A stretch of 64,000 bases of DNA. Source: Geosiphon pyriformis. Lineage: Eukaryota; Glomeromycota; Glomeromycetes; Archaeosporales; Geosiphonaceae. Under the pieces are notes generated by a model, which saw only the letters and a list, made by a program, of their open reading frames with translations, made no database searches and was not told the origin of the DNA. The position numbers were made by a program, and so were the translations under genes. How positions within the stretch are numbered: the first letter of the stretch is position 1; every line of letters begins with the position of its first letter. The DNA is taken from assembly GCA_016748015.1 (NCBI GenBank), contig JAAOMT010000127.1:1-64000 (forward strand), written 5' to 3'. Of this stretch, positions 9,755 through 21,356 are shown piece after piece.

Positions 9755-11062
9755 ATGGACTTGGACAACTACTCTGCTTTAATGAAATTTTTGGGTAAAG
9801 AACAATATCCACTGGACTATACTCGACAGCAAAGAAAACATTTGCGCAAACAATCAAATTTCTATTTGATTCGTTAAAACCAGTTATATAAAAGAAATAG
9901 AAAAGATCCTGACTGCTCCCAGAGAGTCATTAGATTTGAAGAAAGAAAAATTGTGATCTACAATATGTACACTGATCCATTAGCTGGACACTTTGGAAAA
10001 ACAAAAACAATTCAGAAAACTTTAGCTCACTATTATTGGCCTACTTTGGGAAAAAACATTGCTAAATACATCAAAACCTGTGATACCTGTCAAAGAAGAG
10101 AAAAATCCAATTGCAAGGAAGATATCCATCCAATCTCTGTTGGTCAACCATTTGATAGAATTGGTATAGATGTTGTTGGACCTTTAACAGTAACTCCTGA
10201 TGGCAACAGATACATTATCACAGCTACCGACTATTTTACAAAGTGAGTAAAAGCAAGAACCACCTCAGATCAAACAGCAGTCTCAATTGCCAATTTCATT
10301 TATGAAGATATTATCTGTCATCACAGCTGCCCTGAAGAACTTTTATCTGATAGAGGAAGAGCTTTTCTCAGTACACTGGTTGAAGAACTTTGCAGAAAAA
10401 TGGGAATACGTCATAAACTTTTTTCCCCTTATCACCCCCAAACAAATGGCCTAGTGGAATGTTTCAATAGAACACTATGTGAAACCCTAGCCAAAACCAG
10501 TAAAGAAACCAACCTATGGGACAAAGTATTGCCTTCAACCTTGTTTGCTTACAGAACTGTGAATCATGACATAACAAGTTATGAACCCTTTTATCTGCTC
10601 TATGGACGAATGACAACTCTACCAATAGAAATGAATATAGAAACAATATCTTTTAAAGAAATAACAATAAGAGATTACAAGAACATTTTGCAAAGAAGAC
10701 TTGGTACCATTCTTGACTCATTGGTAGAAGCACGAATAATTGCCTTTGAAAAGATAAAACAGTTCCAAGAGAAGCTCAAAAAGAAAAAGACCTATAAAAC
10801 ACTTTCCTTAAGTGTTGGTGACTTAGTTTTGAAATACCATTCAGACAGAGACAATGTCTATGGTGATAAATTCTCTAGCCGGTGGAAAGAACTCTTTATA
10901 GTCAACAAAGTTTTGAACAATGATTCTTATATCTTACAAGATCAATATAGAACAATATTCAGTGATTGCCCTGTTCATGGCACGCGACTCAAGAAATATC
11001 ACAAACAACCTGATTGGTTACCTGTTGTGGTAATACTAACCCAAATGATCAGCAAAAATTAG
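9755..11062 (+). pseudogene. Element A integrase, encoded as a separate ORF (broken)
   Basis: An ATG at 9755, 65 nt after the RNase H stop and in another frame, begins MDLDNYSALMKFL. The same MDxxNY start is seen in element B. A TAA near 9867 and a TGA at 10244 (probably TGG) break it. The zinc-binding H-H-C-C module (YTDPLAGH, CDTCQRR) and the catalytic D-D-E are intact (GIDVVGPL; LLSDRGRAF; TNGLVECFNRTL, Glu at 10457-10459). The C-terminal region ends HGTRLKKYHKQPDW. Integrase joins the cDNA ends to host DNA. A separate start for integrase is unusual for Ty3/Gypsy. Confidence 0.8.
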
Positions 11063-11072
11063 ATATAAATAA

Positions 11073-11735
11073 ATGCATCATTCCCAAAACAGAGGTATCT
11101 TTAATTGACATAAACAATTATTTCCTGGATCAAAACATTCAAAACGCTTTCTATACTCTCCATGAGTACTGGATCAAAAACTATTCAAATGCTACTCTGA
11201 CTATTGGAAAACAAACCACTATAACAGACAACAGTGAAACTCACACTGTTATTAGACCAAAGAAAACAATTACCAGAAGAGAAAAAATTGGTAGCAAAAT
11301 GGATAAATATCTGTTGGAAAACATAACAGCAATAACACTTTCACCTTCCAGCACAATTGGAAAAACAATACAAGAAATCTTGCCCATAGACAAAAACTTG
11401 TCATATGGAAGACAACTAAAACTTTATAGTTGTCTTGGTGAAATCATAGAAGACATGAAGCTTATGAAGAAAACAACTTCAGAGATACAAATGGAAATTT
11501 TGGGCATTATATGATTGAATGTCTCAAGAGTTTTGACCATTGCTAGAAGAACCAGAACTCTAATACAAAGATTTGGTCTCTTGGATACAAAGCTTATTTT
11601 GTCTCAAGTACTATATACTCTATCCACAAAAAACTTCAACATACTAGTTAGTTTTGAGTTAGACAAAACCCTTCACATAGACTATCTTATAAATAGTTTG
11701 ATTTCGCCGGAGCTCAATCTCTTTGGAGAAAATGA
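11073..11735 (+). pseudogene. Element A third ORF (unknown function), broken
   Basis: Follows the integrase stop by about ten bases. The likely start region (ATG at 11073, then an IIPK motif shifted by a base) parallels MIIPRNIQ in element B. Shared landmarks are NIQNAF..L and LTIGKQ near the N-terminus and a C-terminal FDFAGAQS ending at TGA 11733-11735, flush with the 3' LTR. A TGA at 11512 and frame changes break it. No transmembrane segment or known domain is seen, so an envelope protein is unlikely. Function unknown. Confidence 0.6.
11721..11735 (+). other. Element A polypurine-type 3' junction
   Basis: TTGGAGAAAATGA directly before the 3' LTR, purine-rich after the first bases; the equivalent spots in elements B and C are GAGGAGAAG and AAAAGAGAGGAATAA. 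This is the expected plus-strand priming site. Confidence 0.6.
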
Positions 11736-12413
11736 TGTTACAGTTGAAACAAATAGTTTTTATTAATTATCACATGTATTAGCCAATGATGTCATATAAT
11801 TAGCCACCCTATTTTTAGATAGTGATTGTTGACCTGATCAATGACCTGACTGTTGACCTGATCATTGACCTGATCATTGATCTGGTTATTGACCATTTTA
11901 GACAGCTATATAAGTGATGATTCCCTCAGCTGTAGAAAAACATGATCAAAGTAACAAAATAAACAATATTAATTACTTCCTCTCATAATCGCTTATTCCC
12001 CTTTCCTTACCTTCAAGTATCTACTTGTTGGCATTCACATACCTTATCTTTTCCCCTTCTTGATTTGTATTTGTTAGAATTAGCCTGAGAAGCAATTGGC
12101 TTGCTCTTGTAATTCATTGAATAAAGAAACAATTGAAAAGTACAACGATACCTGTTATTGATTCTAAGAATCGCCAAGTTAAGGCATAGAATAATAGCAG
12201 TGGTGTTATTTTGTTGACAATCACGGACTATTTCTCTATCTTTAGATTTAAGAAAAGATTAGCGACTGTGATTTTTATGAAACTGATCACGCACATTGAA
12301 TTCCTACTTATTCAATTTGCTCCCTTATTGTAATTTTTTCTTTGTTTATTTTCATCACCATACAATACTGTTCTCCTTTGCTATCCATTAGCTTGTTACT
12401 CCAACCTGTAACA
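11736..12413 (+). repeat. Element A 3' LTR
   Basis: 678 bp, TGTTACAG to CTGTAACA (8-bp terminal inverted repeat). It carries five 12-bp U3 units at 11833-11892 against nine in the 5' copy. Confidence 0.9.
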
Positions 12414-13052
12414 ATATAATGAGAGTGTTAAAAACAAAAAAAATATTAAAAATAAAGTTCAAATTAATTTAAACCACAATACTTTTTTTTTTAAAAGATA
12501 GTTTTTAATAACTTAAAGCAAAATTACATTAATATTAATAAAATTATTTATTATTATCTAATTCATATTATTATCACTTAATTAAAAAAATATTAATTAC
12601 TTCTATATTATTAATATTCTTTATTAATAAAATTCAATATTTAATTATATTAGACTAATAGCTCTTGATTATAATTATTGATGAAATACTAATTTTTTAT
12701 TTTTTTATTTTTATTTTTTTAATTTTTTTAATTTTTTTTTGTTTCGTTTTTTTGTTGTTTACTAATTAATTAAAAGAATTAAATACTGAATATTTGATGT
12801 CAAAAATAGTCTGGTAAAAGATCTGGAAACAATAATAGAAATTTAAAAATAGCTTACCAGAAGAGCATAACTGCCAAAATAAACTGGTTATTATGCTAAA
12901 AAAAAATTTATGGAAAAAATTATCAATTAAATTTTTGTTTATTATACAAAAAACTCAACTAAAATCTTCAAAAATTACCAATATTCTTAGCTATTAAATA
13001 CCAAGTTACAGATTTGTTATTTATTCTAATACCCTAAATAATTACCTATAAT
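12414..13052 (+). repeat. Relic C-type LTR, right half
   Basis: It matches the second half of element C's LTR in order (AATAGCTCTTGAT, TGATGTCAA, TTACCAGA, TTATACAAA, ACCAAGTTA, TTACCT) but is strongly AT-shifted. It continues the half at 4451-4676. Its last 13 bases (13040-13052) are the target duplication of LINE1, repeated at 39859-39871 with one A/G difference. Confidence 0.65.
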
Positions 13053-15655
13053 TTTTTTTTTATTTGTTTAATAAGTGAGGTCCAAATACTACTTAGAACA
13101 ATACATCATAAAAGATCTAAACTAGGTGTGAATCATGTATTTCCTACACATAACCAGCCACTCAGACCAATCAGGACAACACTAAGCATCTATAATAACT
13201 GACACAGAATCCCCAATGCCCGAAAAAAATAAACAAGATGTATGAAAACCAAAGTGAATGCCAAAAGCCTCCACAATACCCAACAGCTTTACCACCCCAG
13301 CAGAGAAAACTGAAGAAAGGCCATGCACTAGATCAAGAACCAAATCATTACTAAAAATCAGATCACGTTTTTCCATTAAAGCACGGTAACTTGCACAAAC
13401 CAATCAAATCTCATTCTTAAAAACAAGACAAAAATTCCACACAAATTCCACCACCTTATAACAAGCAATTTTGGAGTTTTCAAAAACCGAAACCACTTCC
13501 TGAAAACAAAGTTTGAACATAAAACCCTTACAAAATGCCACACACATCAAGGCATCAGAGACACAAAAGAGCATAAACTGTATAAGTCATAATGATGACC
13601 AAGATAAACCAGAGAGGGTTTCCCAGATAGCTGTGTGCATGTTTAACAGCTGGGTGCGGATAGCAGTATCAGAGCCACATGAAAAAACGTGATCAGAAAA
13701 TTTGACTTCACCACAAAACAAGCACAAAACACTGGAATAAGACCTACTATAAAGGCGTTTGCGAACAGCTACAGGCAGCCAATGATGTAATGCTTTCATG
13801 AAATAAGTACAAGCACCAGCAGAATGTTTACCAGTGAAATCAATGGCCATATGCATATCAGAATGCCACACAAGCGAAGACCTATGCCAGTCTATGTTAC
13901 CATGCAAACTGGTAACCAAGACTTTAGAACCAGAGCCAACCTCTCATTTAGCACAATGTACACAATAGAAAATATCACAAACAAAATGTCTAGAATTTCC
14001 AGAAACGACCACACCATCTGCCAAAATATAGTGCTTATTCAAACGTAAAGGAAAAAAAAGGTCAAACGTAGAAGCAGCTGCAGCAAAAGCATCTGCTCAC
14101 TCATTACTCACAACACCAAAATGTCCTTTGACTTTAAACCAACAGACATTCAAATTCCTATTATGAATCAAGTTGAAAATGTGATGGCGTTCTAACCAGC
14201 ATTGATTTCAAAAGTCTGGAACCACCAGACCCAACTCAGATCTGCATGCATCCAAAGCTGCCTAACTGTCAGAAAACAAATGAACAGAACTGGAGGAGAG
14301 AACACACTCAAGAGCCAAAGCAATAGTCTGCAATTCCACCATAGTAGAAGATACCAAACCAGAAACCACAACACCTAAACCCAAATCAACACCCTCAAAA
14401 AAAACTGCTGCACCAGCCCACATGCCAACAGTACCCAAACCAGCCAAAGAACTATCAGTAAATACCGAAATACTATCAGAACTGACTTCAAGTAGATGAC
14501 CACAAATCGTATCAAATTCAATCAAATTCAGGATATTTTGAGGAGCAGTTTTACCAACAGGAGAAGACATAACAGAGATAGGAGCCATTATACTAAAAAA
14601 AGCAATTGAAAGATCAAACCAGACAGAAACTGGCCCATGTGGGTCCAACTTCTTCCAACGTTTAAAAGTTGCCCAAGTAAAATTAGCTCCCTTGCAGTCC
14701 CAAAGCTGGTTCACAAAAGCAATACCATAACGCCAAAGAGATGGAAGACATCTGACAAATTTAGATTTGCCAAGAACAGACACCATAGGGGTTCCATTCC
14801 GAAGACAAAAAGCATTGGCTCTAAAGCCACCCAAAGAAAGATTATAACCATGAAAAATACAAACCAAGCCCACTAAATAATTATCAGAAGCACCAACACC
14901 AATACGAATAGGGAAATTCAAGAGATGAATTGGTCACCAACACAAAACTTGTAAGTCATGAGATCTATAAGCAAACAGATGACCCAAAATACCAACTGAA
15001 TTCGCAAAACAAACAACAAATGCCACCTTGTGCTCAGCCTGGATTTGCTCAAAAGTTTTCAAGCCATAAAATGAGGGGTGATGCAGTGCATCATTGGGAA
15101 AATCTAAAGGCAGACCAGATTTTGATTTCAAATCTCTGCAAATCATAGTATCTCATTTGTTGCACATACTAAGAGGAACAAAGCTGAACTGAGTTCTGTA
15201 ATTTACAATAGGGTGCAGAACTGAAGACACCAAATACAAAAACTGTTTATTAGAGATGGTCTTTTTTAACACAAGATTAGCAAAAAACTTGATGTCCAAG
15301 TGAGCTTTGGCCAGACTGGGTTTAGAAAGGCCTTCAGTGGACAGAAAGATACCCAAATACCAATGAGATTCTCCCTTATTGGCCACAGAGATAGGTAACC
15401 CACTTATCAAAAAAGAGGAATTTGCAACCCGGCAGTTGATAAGAATGGCCACAGTCTTATCATTGTTAATTGAAATGTCATTAATCCTGAAAAATTTGCT
15501 AACAACATTTAGTATGTGTTGTGTCGCTGCCTGACTACTACTGACCCAAATCATATCATCCACAAAAGCACCAGCAGCAAGAAAAGAAGTTAACTCAGCT
15601 TGAGATTCTACACAACCATTCTTAGAAATGAAATGAGAATTTAACTGGTATTCAC
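13053..15655 (-). mobile_element. LINE1, 3' segment
   Basis: 3' part of a non-LTR retrotransposon on the minus strand: poly(A) tail (T run at 13052-13060), a 3' end conserved with LINE2 and LINE3, and the C-terminal half of ORF2. It breaks at 15655 where element C is inserted and resumes at 25802. Flanks are TCAC (15652-15655) and CCAC (25802-25805 region), an imperfect 4-bp target duplication. Confidence 0.85.
13182..15655 (-). pseudogene. LINE1 ORF2 C-terminal part: RT, RNase H, zinc-binding tail
   Basis: Read leftward from 15655: RT motif with AGAFVDDMIWV (the YxDD-type box), ISINNDKTVA and WYLGIFLSTEG, then a linker, then RNase H (VFTDSSLAG, VELQTIALALE, LFSDS). A Cys/His motif follows at about 13730-13680 (C-LF-C-GEVKFSD-H-VFS-C), the zf-RVT type found at the end of some LINE ORF2 proteins. 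Frames change near 15150, 14930 and 14260, with stops between blocks, so it is dead. Its N-terminal half lies at 25802-27975. Confidence 0.85.
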
Positions 15656-16495
15656 TGTTACTCATAAAATATAGGAAATATAGTATTATTAGTCAATAAA
15701 TATTAGCCAATCAGAAGTAGACATAGTAAATGTGGAATTCCAGGATTCCTTTCAGGAATTGCAGGATTTCAAGAATTTCAGGATTCTCCAATAAGGAATT
15801 GCAGGATTCCAGAATTCCAGGATTCCTGTTGTGAAAAATCGAGAAATTGAGAAATCTCAATTATGTATATATAGCAGCAGGATTAGAAGCTAAAAAGAGA
15901 GCCCTCTTAGTTTAGATTTAATCTAAGCAACTCTCCAAATCACAAACATCCAATAAATAACTATTTGTTATCTCAAACCTATTACACTATCAACACTTCA
16001 TGTTGATAGTAATTGATCTTTAACAATATTGGAACAATAGCTCTTGATCATGGCTATTGATGGAATACTAATTTGTAAATTGCCTTGGCTTATTTTCTTT
16101 TCTTTCTTTATTTCTTTTCTTTCTTTATTTCTTTTCTTTTTTTATTTTTTTTTTCTGTGATTTTGTTATTGAGCACTAACCAATTGATTGAAAGCGCTGA
16201 TTACTGATGTCAAGAATTGACTAGTAAAAGACCCCTGCAAGAGGGTAAGACATGTACAAAAGATATGGATTACTTACCAGAGGATTGCCAGCCACCAAGC
16301 CAAGAAAAAAATTGACAGGCTTGTGAATCTGGGAAGCTATGGATAAAACAACTATTGAATCTCTGTCTATTATACAAAGGACTCCATCAAAACCTTCAGA
16401 TACAACTCTTCAGATCATCGACAATGAGAATAGCTTTGAGTACCAAGTTATGGGTTTGTTATTTAATTCGACAGCAGAAAAACTTACCTGTAACA
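15656..16495 (+). repeat. Element C 5' LTR
   Basis: 840 bp, TGTTAC to GTAACA. U3 has imperfect tandem units built on GGAATTCCAGGATTCC (15734-15830). A CT-rich microsatellite lies at about 16088-16155. A short conserved reading frame starts at an ATG near 16253 and is ended by TGA; the 3' LTR keeps it open. Confidence 0.9.
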
Positions 16496-16497
16496 TT

Positions 16498-16514
16498 TGG
16501 TGCTTCCTGTGAGG
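16498..16514 (+). other. Element C putative primer-binding site
   Basis: TGGTGCTTCCTGTGAGG, two bases after the LTR; one change from the sites at 5409 and 2874. Confidence 0.7.
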
Positions 16515-16557
16515 TATAATTCTACAGAGAACTAGCACTGACAACACCAAACCAAAA

Positions 16558-18915
16558 GTGGCAGAATCAGAAAATATAGGAGCAAACCATTTAGGATTTG
16601 CAAAATCCTTATTTCAACACTATTGTCAATACTTGGGATTAAACCACAATCATATATTTGCCAAATCAGCTTTTAATTTCTACGTCAACAAAAAGATTTC
16701 CTCTTTGTTGGGGACACCAGTGAATACTGAATCAGCAAGGGAAACTTTCTATAGGGAATTAATTCAAAATACCAGCCTACCAACAAATCATAATTTCACA
16801 TCCATCATCACTAAGATTAACAAAGAAATTGAACATCACACTTAACAAAGATATTCAATTACATATATTAGTAAAGACAAGGGAAAACTACAAACATCAG
16901 TGGTAATGCCCAAAAAGATACAACCACCCACTTGAAAGAAAACAAAAGTTGAATTACCAACTGCTTCATCTTATTACTACACACTGAGAAGCGCCATCAA
17001 TATAACATCAGCAAGCGCGTTCACATCAAATGTGATATCAACATTTGAACGATTTCCATTCCAAAGTAAACAAAGGAAAACAGATCTGTTAGGACCATAT
17101 GGTGAATATTTTGAGGGATTTAAATCACGATCACCAAGCCCATCAGGAATTTGATTACTGCTGCCTCAATCAGACTTTGGAACTGCTACTCCATAGAAAC
17201 TATCTGAAGAAGAAAAGGAAAAAGAATTGGAAGATCAAGAATTTACTTACCAAAACCCGATCACGGAAAATCCAAAAGTTGAAACCTCAAATCTTCAAGC
17301 TCAGCAAAATCTAAATCTAAAAGATTCGGAAATCAAAACTCCGAATCATCAAAGGCAGAACAATCCAAAACCCGAATTAATTAACCAGCAAAACTTACCT
17401 CCAGTAATCATCATCGATCAACTGCCGATTAATCTAGTAGTTGAATCCATACAACAGCCATTTCAACTACCATCCCAACAACCAGAACAACAACAACCAC
17501 TTTAACAGCCACCACAACAACCCAATTTAGATCCAATGGCCTATGCACCAATCGCAAAACTGGACAACTTTACTGGTGAAGAAGACAACGCGCAAGTATG
17601 GCTGAATGATGTAGAGAAAGCCATTATTGCGAATGGATAGAATAACAATCAAGCACTTCAAGCCATCCCATACTTTCTAAGGGACACCGTGAATGCATGG
17701 TATCAAAGCCTAGCTGTCAAATTCCAAACTTTCAACGACTTTAAGATGGAATTTGTAAGATATTTCAGTAATAATAATAGCATCAACAAGTTAGCCAACT
17801 TTTTTACCACCATCAAGCAAAGAGATACTAAAGCAGTTACCACTTACTTGGGACGTTTCCATAGAAACCTGCACCAGATTCAAGCAATTCAAGCTGACTA
17901 TTTTACAGTGCCACAGATTTTGAACCAATTTATTAGAGGTTTGTGTAGTAATCTTCTTCAGTGAGTATGCCCAATACATCCAGTTGACCTCTCTACTGCT
18001 GTTACACACACTAGAAATTTTGAAGCAGCTAAGTTAGAAGCCAACCACACCCAAGCAGTAAACCTAGTAATGAATGGATCATCTGAATTGGATTCCAAAC
18101 TGAAACAATTCAGTGAGTCAATTAATTAAAAACTAGAGGGATACTTAGCTGACAATTGCGCCATATATCAACCACCACAATGATGCAATAATTCAGGAAA
18201 TGTGAATTATTTCCAAAATCAATTATGTCCATCATCCTCAACAGCACCTAATCCGCCGTGGCAGCCAGAAATGCGTGTCTGCCACAACTGTAGTAAACAA
18301 GGCCATATTCAAATTAATTGCCATACTTATAGCAACCAACGATCAGGAAATCAATACAGAAACCCTGATTGCCAATTCCAAACTCCAAATCATTATTCAA
18401 ATTAAGATCAAGACCAATATCAAAATACCTACCTGCCAATGACACAGCAACTGATCTATCAACTGCCAGTATATCAACTTTCAGTTTATTAACCACAGCC
18501 ACCAGCAATTTATCAACAGCAGCCTCCAGTAATTTATCAGCCGCAGCCCCAAATAATTTATCAGTCTCAGTCATCAATTCAAACACCACTCCAAAACTTA
18601 GCTACAATAACATCAGGAAACCCGAGATCCAGAATTGCTCAAAATGGGAGATCAGCAATGGTTGTTCATCAACTAATCCCCAGCTTCTCTTACCAAAGCT
18701 CAGGATCCCGTTCTCGGAATTCGGGTACTGGTGCCACCCAACACCCGAATTCCCAAAACTATTTAAGTCTCCTGGTTACTCCAGAAGACGCCACATCCAG
18801 CAACTTGGAATCAGATCAACAGACAACACTTACTAACAACATCTCACCAACAATGGTCACCAATGACAAATCATTAGCAGCCATCTTCTCTTTTGAACTG
18901 GAGGGACCATCTTAA
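16558..18915 (+). pseudogene. Element C gag with zinc knuckle (broken)
   Basis: The N-terminal block (GANHLGFAKSLFQHYC) opens at GTG 16558 with no clear AUG. A Pro/Gln-rich linker (17227-17505) and a Retrotrans_gag-like domain (AKLDNFTGEEDNAQVWLND, FLRDTVNAWYQSL, TTYLGRFHRNL) follow. The CCHC knuckle is C-HN-C-SKQG-H-IQIN-C at 18280-18321, then a Gln/Tyr/Pro-rich tail. Stops in frame occur at about 16843, 16933, 17151, 17503, 17638, 18126, 18403 and 18913. Confidence 0.8.
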
Positions 18916-20547
18916 TTACCATTATTCAGTGGAGCCGCCCTCGAGGAGAAACCCATCACAGTGATGTACACTGATGCAAAAGTAGATGGACATCCGATCA
19001 AACTCATCCTTGATAGCAGTTCAGCAGACAGCATCATTACGCGACAACTCATGGACCAATTAGGTCACTGAGTTGATTGGACTGCTAATGCTCGTATAAT
19101 CACTACTGATGGAGTGACTAAAACCCCAATTGGTGAGATAGATGATTTCCTATTTGAAGTCAATGGCATCATCACTCCCATCAAAGTCTTGGTGATAGAA
19201 GCCAGCCAATACCAAGCTCTAGTTGGTAATGACTGGCTGTTCAAAACCAACGCCGTTCTGAACTGGATGATGCAAGAGCTCCAACTAAGTGTCAATGGTC
19301 AACACACATGTGTGCCAGCCACATGTGGCCACTTCAAGGTTTCTTCAAAAGAGGAACCATTGATAGAACTGAAGGAAGAAAAGAAGCCTATCTGGAAAGC
19401 TTTTCAAGTCTTCTGGGCCAATGCTGATCACAATGAACTATCACTCATACTCTCATGGAATGACAAGGGAAAAAAAAAAAAAGAAGAACTTATCTGGCAG
19501 CCAAACTTAAGAGCATGGGATGAGGACGAACTAAATGAATCAACTGCCGAGTGGACCTGGGAAGAAAAGAGAAAAGGGAAAGAAAAGAAAGACGACCAAC
19601 CACCAAGCGCCAATTCAGCTTATGTCTTATACTCTATGCCACCACAAACAGGATACTGTTGACCCAAACTAGTATGTATCAGTTGTGGTAAAAAATTGTC
19701 AACAATGGGCACATGCTGTAGTAAGGACAAAGAATAGACAACAGCAACTGAATACTACTGTCACCCATGTATCCTTGAACGTGATAGATAACTGCCAAAA
19801 ATGGGAAAATAGGACAGTACCTTGTGTTTAACCTGTGGAGATACTCTTTTGGATGAAGGAATGTGGAAAGACATTCCTGGAAGAGGGGGAGCATACAATG
19901 AAACATGCCAATACACAATCCTGATTAACAACTGGGTACGAAAGGGAACTCCAATTAACGATGCCTGGAAGCAAACATTAAAATGCCTGAAAGGATACCC
20001 ACACGACAAAGATGAGATCTGAAGAATAGCATATGCTATGTCTGAAGGCGCTACAACAGAGGAGCTGAGAGAAATTAAGAACAATTCACTATCACTGCCA
20101 GAACCAGAATATGTCCAAATGTTTGACGTCTTTGGCAATATTGAGAATGACCCAGAAGAATTTCACGAACACTACCAGCGACTAGCACCCACAAGAGAAG
20201 AACAAGAAGAACATTTAGCACAGCTAAACACTCAATTATGTGACCATTGTTTGATTCCATGTGACTTCCAATATTGTAATAAGTGTGACCTTATCTACAA
20301 TCCACTACCACGCATGATCTACATGATTTCTGAAAAAGAAGAACCAATTAGCAATTGCGCATCAGAATCAAAATCACTGATTAATCACAATTCAAATTCC
20401 AACAATGACGACGACAACAACAGTTCAAGCTCCATTCAAAATATCAATGACAACAACAATGATTCCAACTCAGATCCAAACTCTGATACAAACTATGAAC
20501 AATATATTGCACTACCAGATCTCTCCAAAAAGCAGGAGTTGAAATGA
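18916..20547 (+). pseudogene. Element C protease and Cys-rich zinc-ribbon block (broken)
   Basis: The protease has HPIKLILDSSSADSI (the usual D-S-G now reads D-S-S), then DGVTKTPIGEIDDF and ALVGNDWL, about 18960-19330. A charged linker leads into a block with repeated Cys pairs: C-IS-C-GKKL, Y-C-HP-C-ILE, C-LT-C-GDTL, then C-DH-C..C..C-NK-C before an acidic/Asn-rich linker. The order of Cys pairs is shared with element B. Zinc binding is inferred from the spacing; I know no named domain for it. TGA and TAG codons interrupt the frame at several points, ending at 20547. Confidence 0.7.
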
Positions 20548-21356
20548 TATAGTAATAATGGGGAAGGTATTATGCCAAAATGCATGCATAATACTGATGC
20601 AGGGTTTGATCTGAGATATCCAGGAAAAGATGCATCAAATTGGAACCACATTCATGCACCTGCATTGATCTAAAAGTAGCTTTAGAAATTCCAGCAACAA
20701 CAATGATTCAATTAGCCTTTAGGAGTAGTTTAGCGAAAAAAGAGATTAATATAAGAAGAGAAATAATTGATGCGGGATATGTAGGAAATATCATTGCTAT
20801 GCTACAAAACGACTCTGAAAAGGCCTATATCATAGGGCCAAATGAAAAGATAGCACAGGCAATATTTCTGCCTCTGGTAAAAATAGTGCAATTAGTATCA
20901 GTGAGAAATAGAGAGGAATTAAGGATAACAGTAAGAGAGATACAAGGATTTGGATCAACAGGTAGAATAGATGTATCAGTTAATATGGTGGAGAAAAAAA
21001 TTGTTGGCCAAGAAGAAATTATCTCAACCAGTCAAGCTATTTCTATTCCATCATATAACCAGTACATGCTAGCAATAAAAAGGAAGAAAAAAGACCAAGT
21101 ACAAATTTTTGAAGCAGAAGCCAGTCTTTGTGAATTAGAAGAAGTTGGACTCATTAATCTCCACATACCAGCCAAAGATTACAGCCACATCAAAATTTCC
21201 ATCTACAACAACACAGGAAATATCATAGTAATACCAGCCAGAACCATTATTGGATACTTAAACACTGAAATAGAGGATCAATTACCAAGACCCATTCCAG
21301 ACTTTCTACAACTTTGTGAATATGTCAATATTACATCACAAACAATATACGGATGA
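20548..21356 (+). pseudogene. Element C dUTPase domain
   Basis: The five trimeric-dUTPase motifs can be read in order: DAGFDLRYPGKD (1), FRSSLAKKE (2), EIIDAGYVGNI (3), NEKIAQAIF (4) and GFGSTGRID (5). dUTPase removes dUTP and so limits uracil incorporation in cDNA. A one-base deletion near 20633 shifts the frame just after motif 1; motifs 2-5 are in the new frame. Its place between protease and RT differs from the retroviral arrangements I know. The part after motif 5 (to TGA 21354) is an unassigned linker. Confidence 0.8.

Larger units (their letters stand above)
4677..12413 (+). mobile_element. Element A: full-length but inactivated Ty3/Gypsy LTR retrotransposon
   Basis: 7,737 bp with two LTRs, primer-binding site, gag with zinc knuckle, -1 frameshift site, protease-RT-RNase H, a separate integrase ORF, a third ORF and a purine-rich 3' junction. 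RT before integrase identifies Ty3/Gypsy. It has no dUTPase, unlike elements B and C. The 4-bp target duplication is ATAT (4673-4676 / 12414-12417). At least seven in-frame stops and one or more frameshifts make it non-autonomous. Confidence 0.9.

Noticed and set aside
17227-17505. Gln/Pro-rich frame as a host gene
   Set aside because: It lies in frame between two gag blocks of element C and matches the linker of the minus-strand relative.
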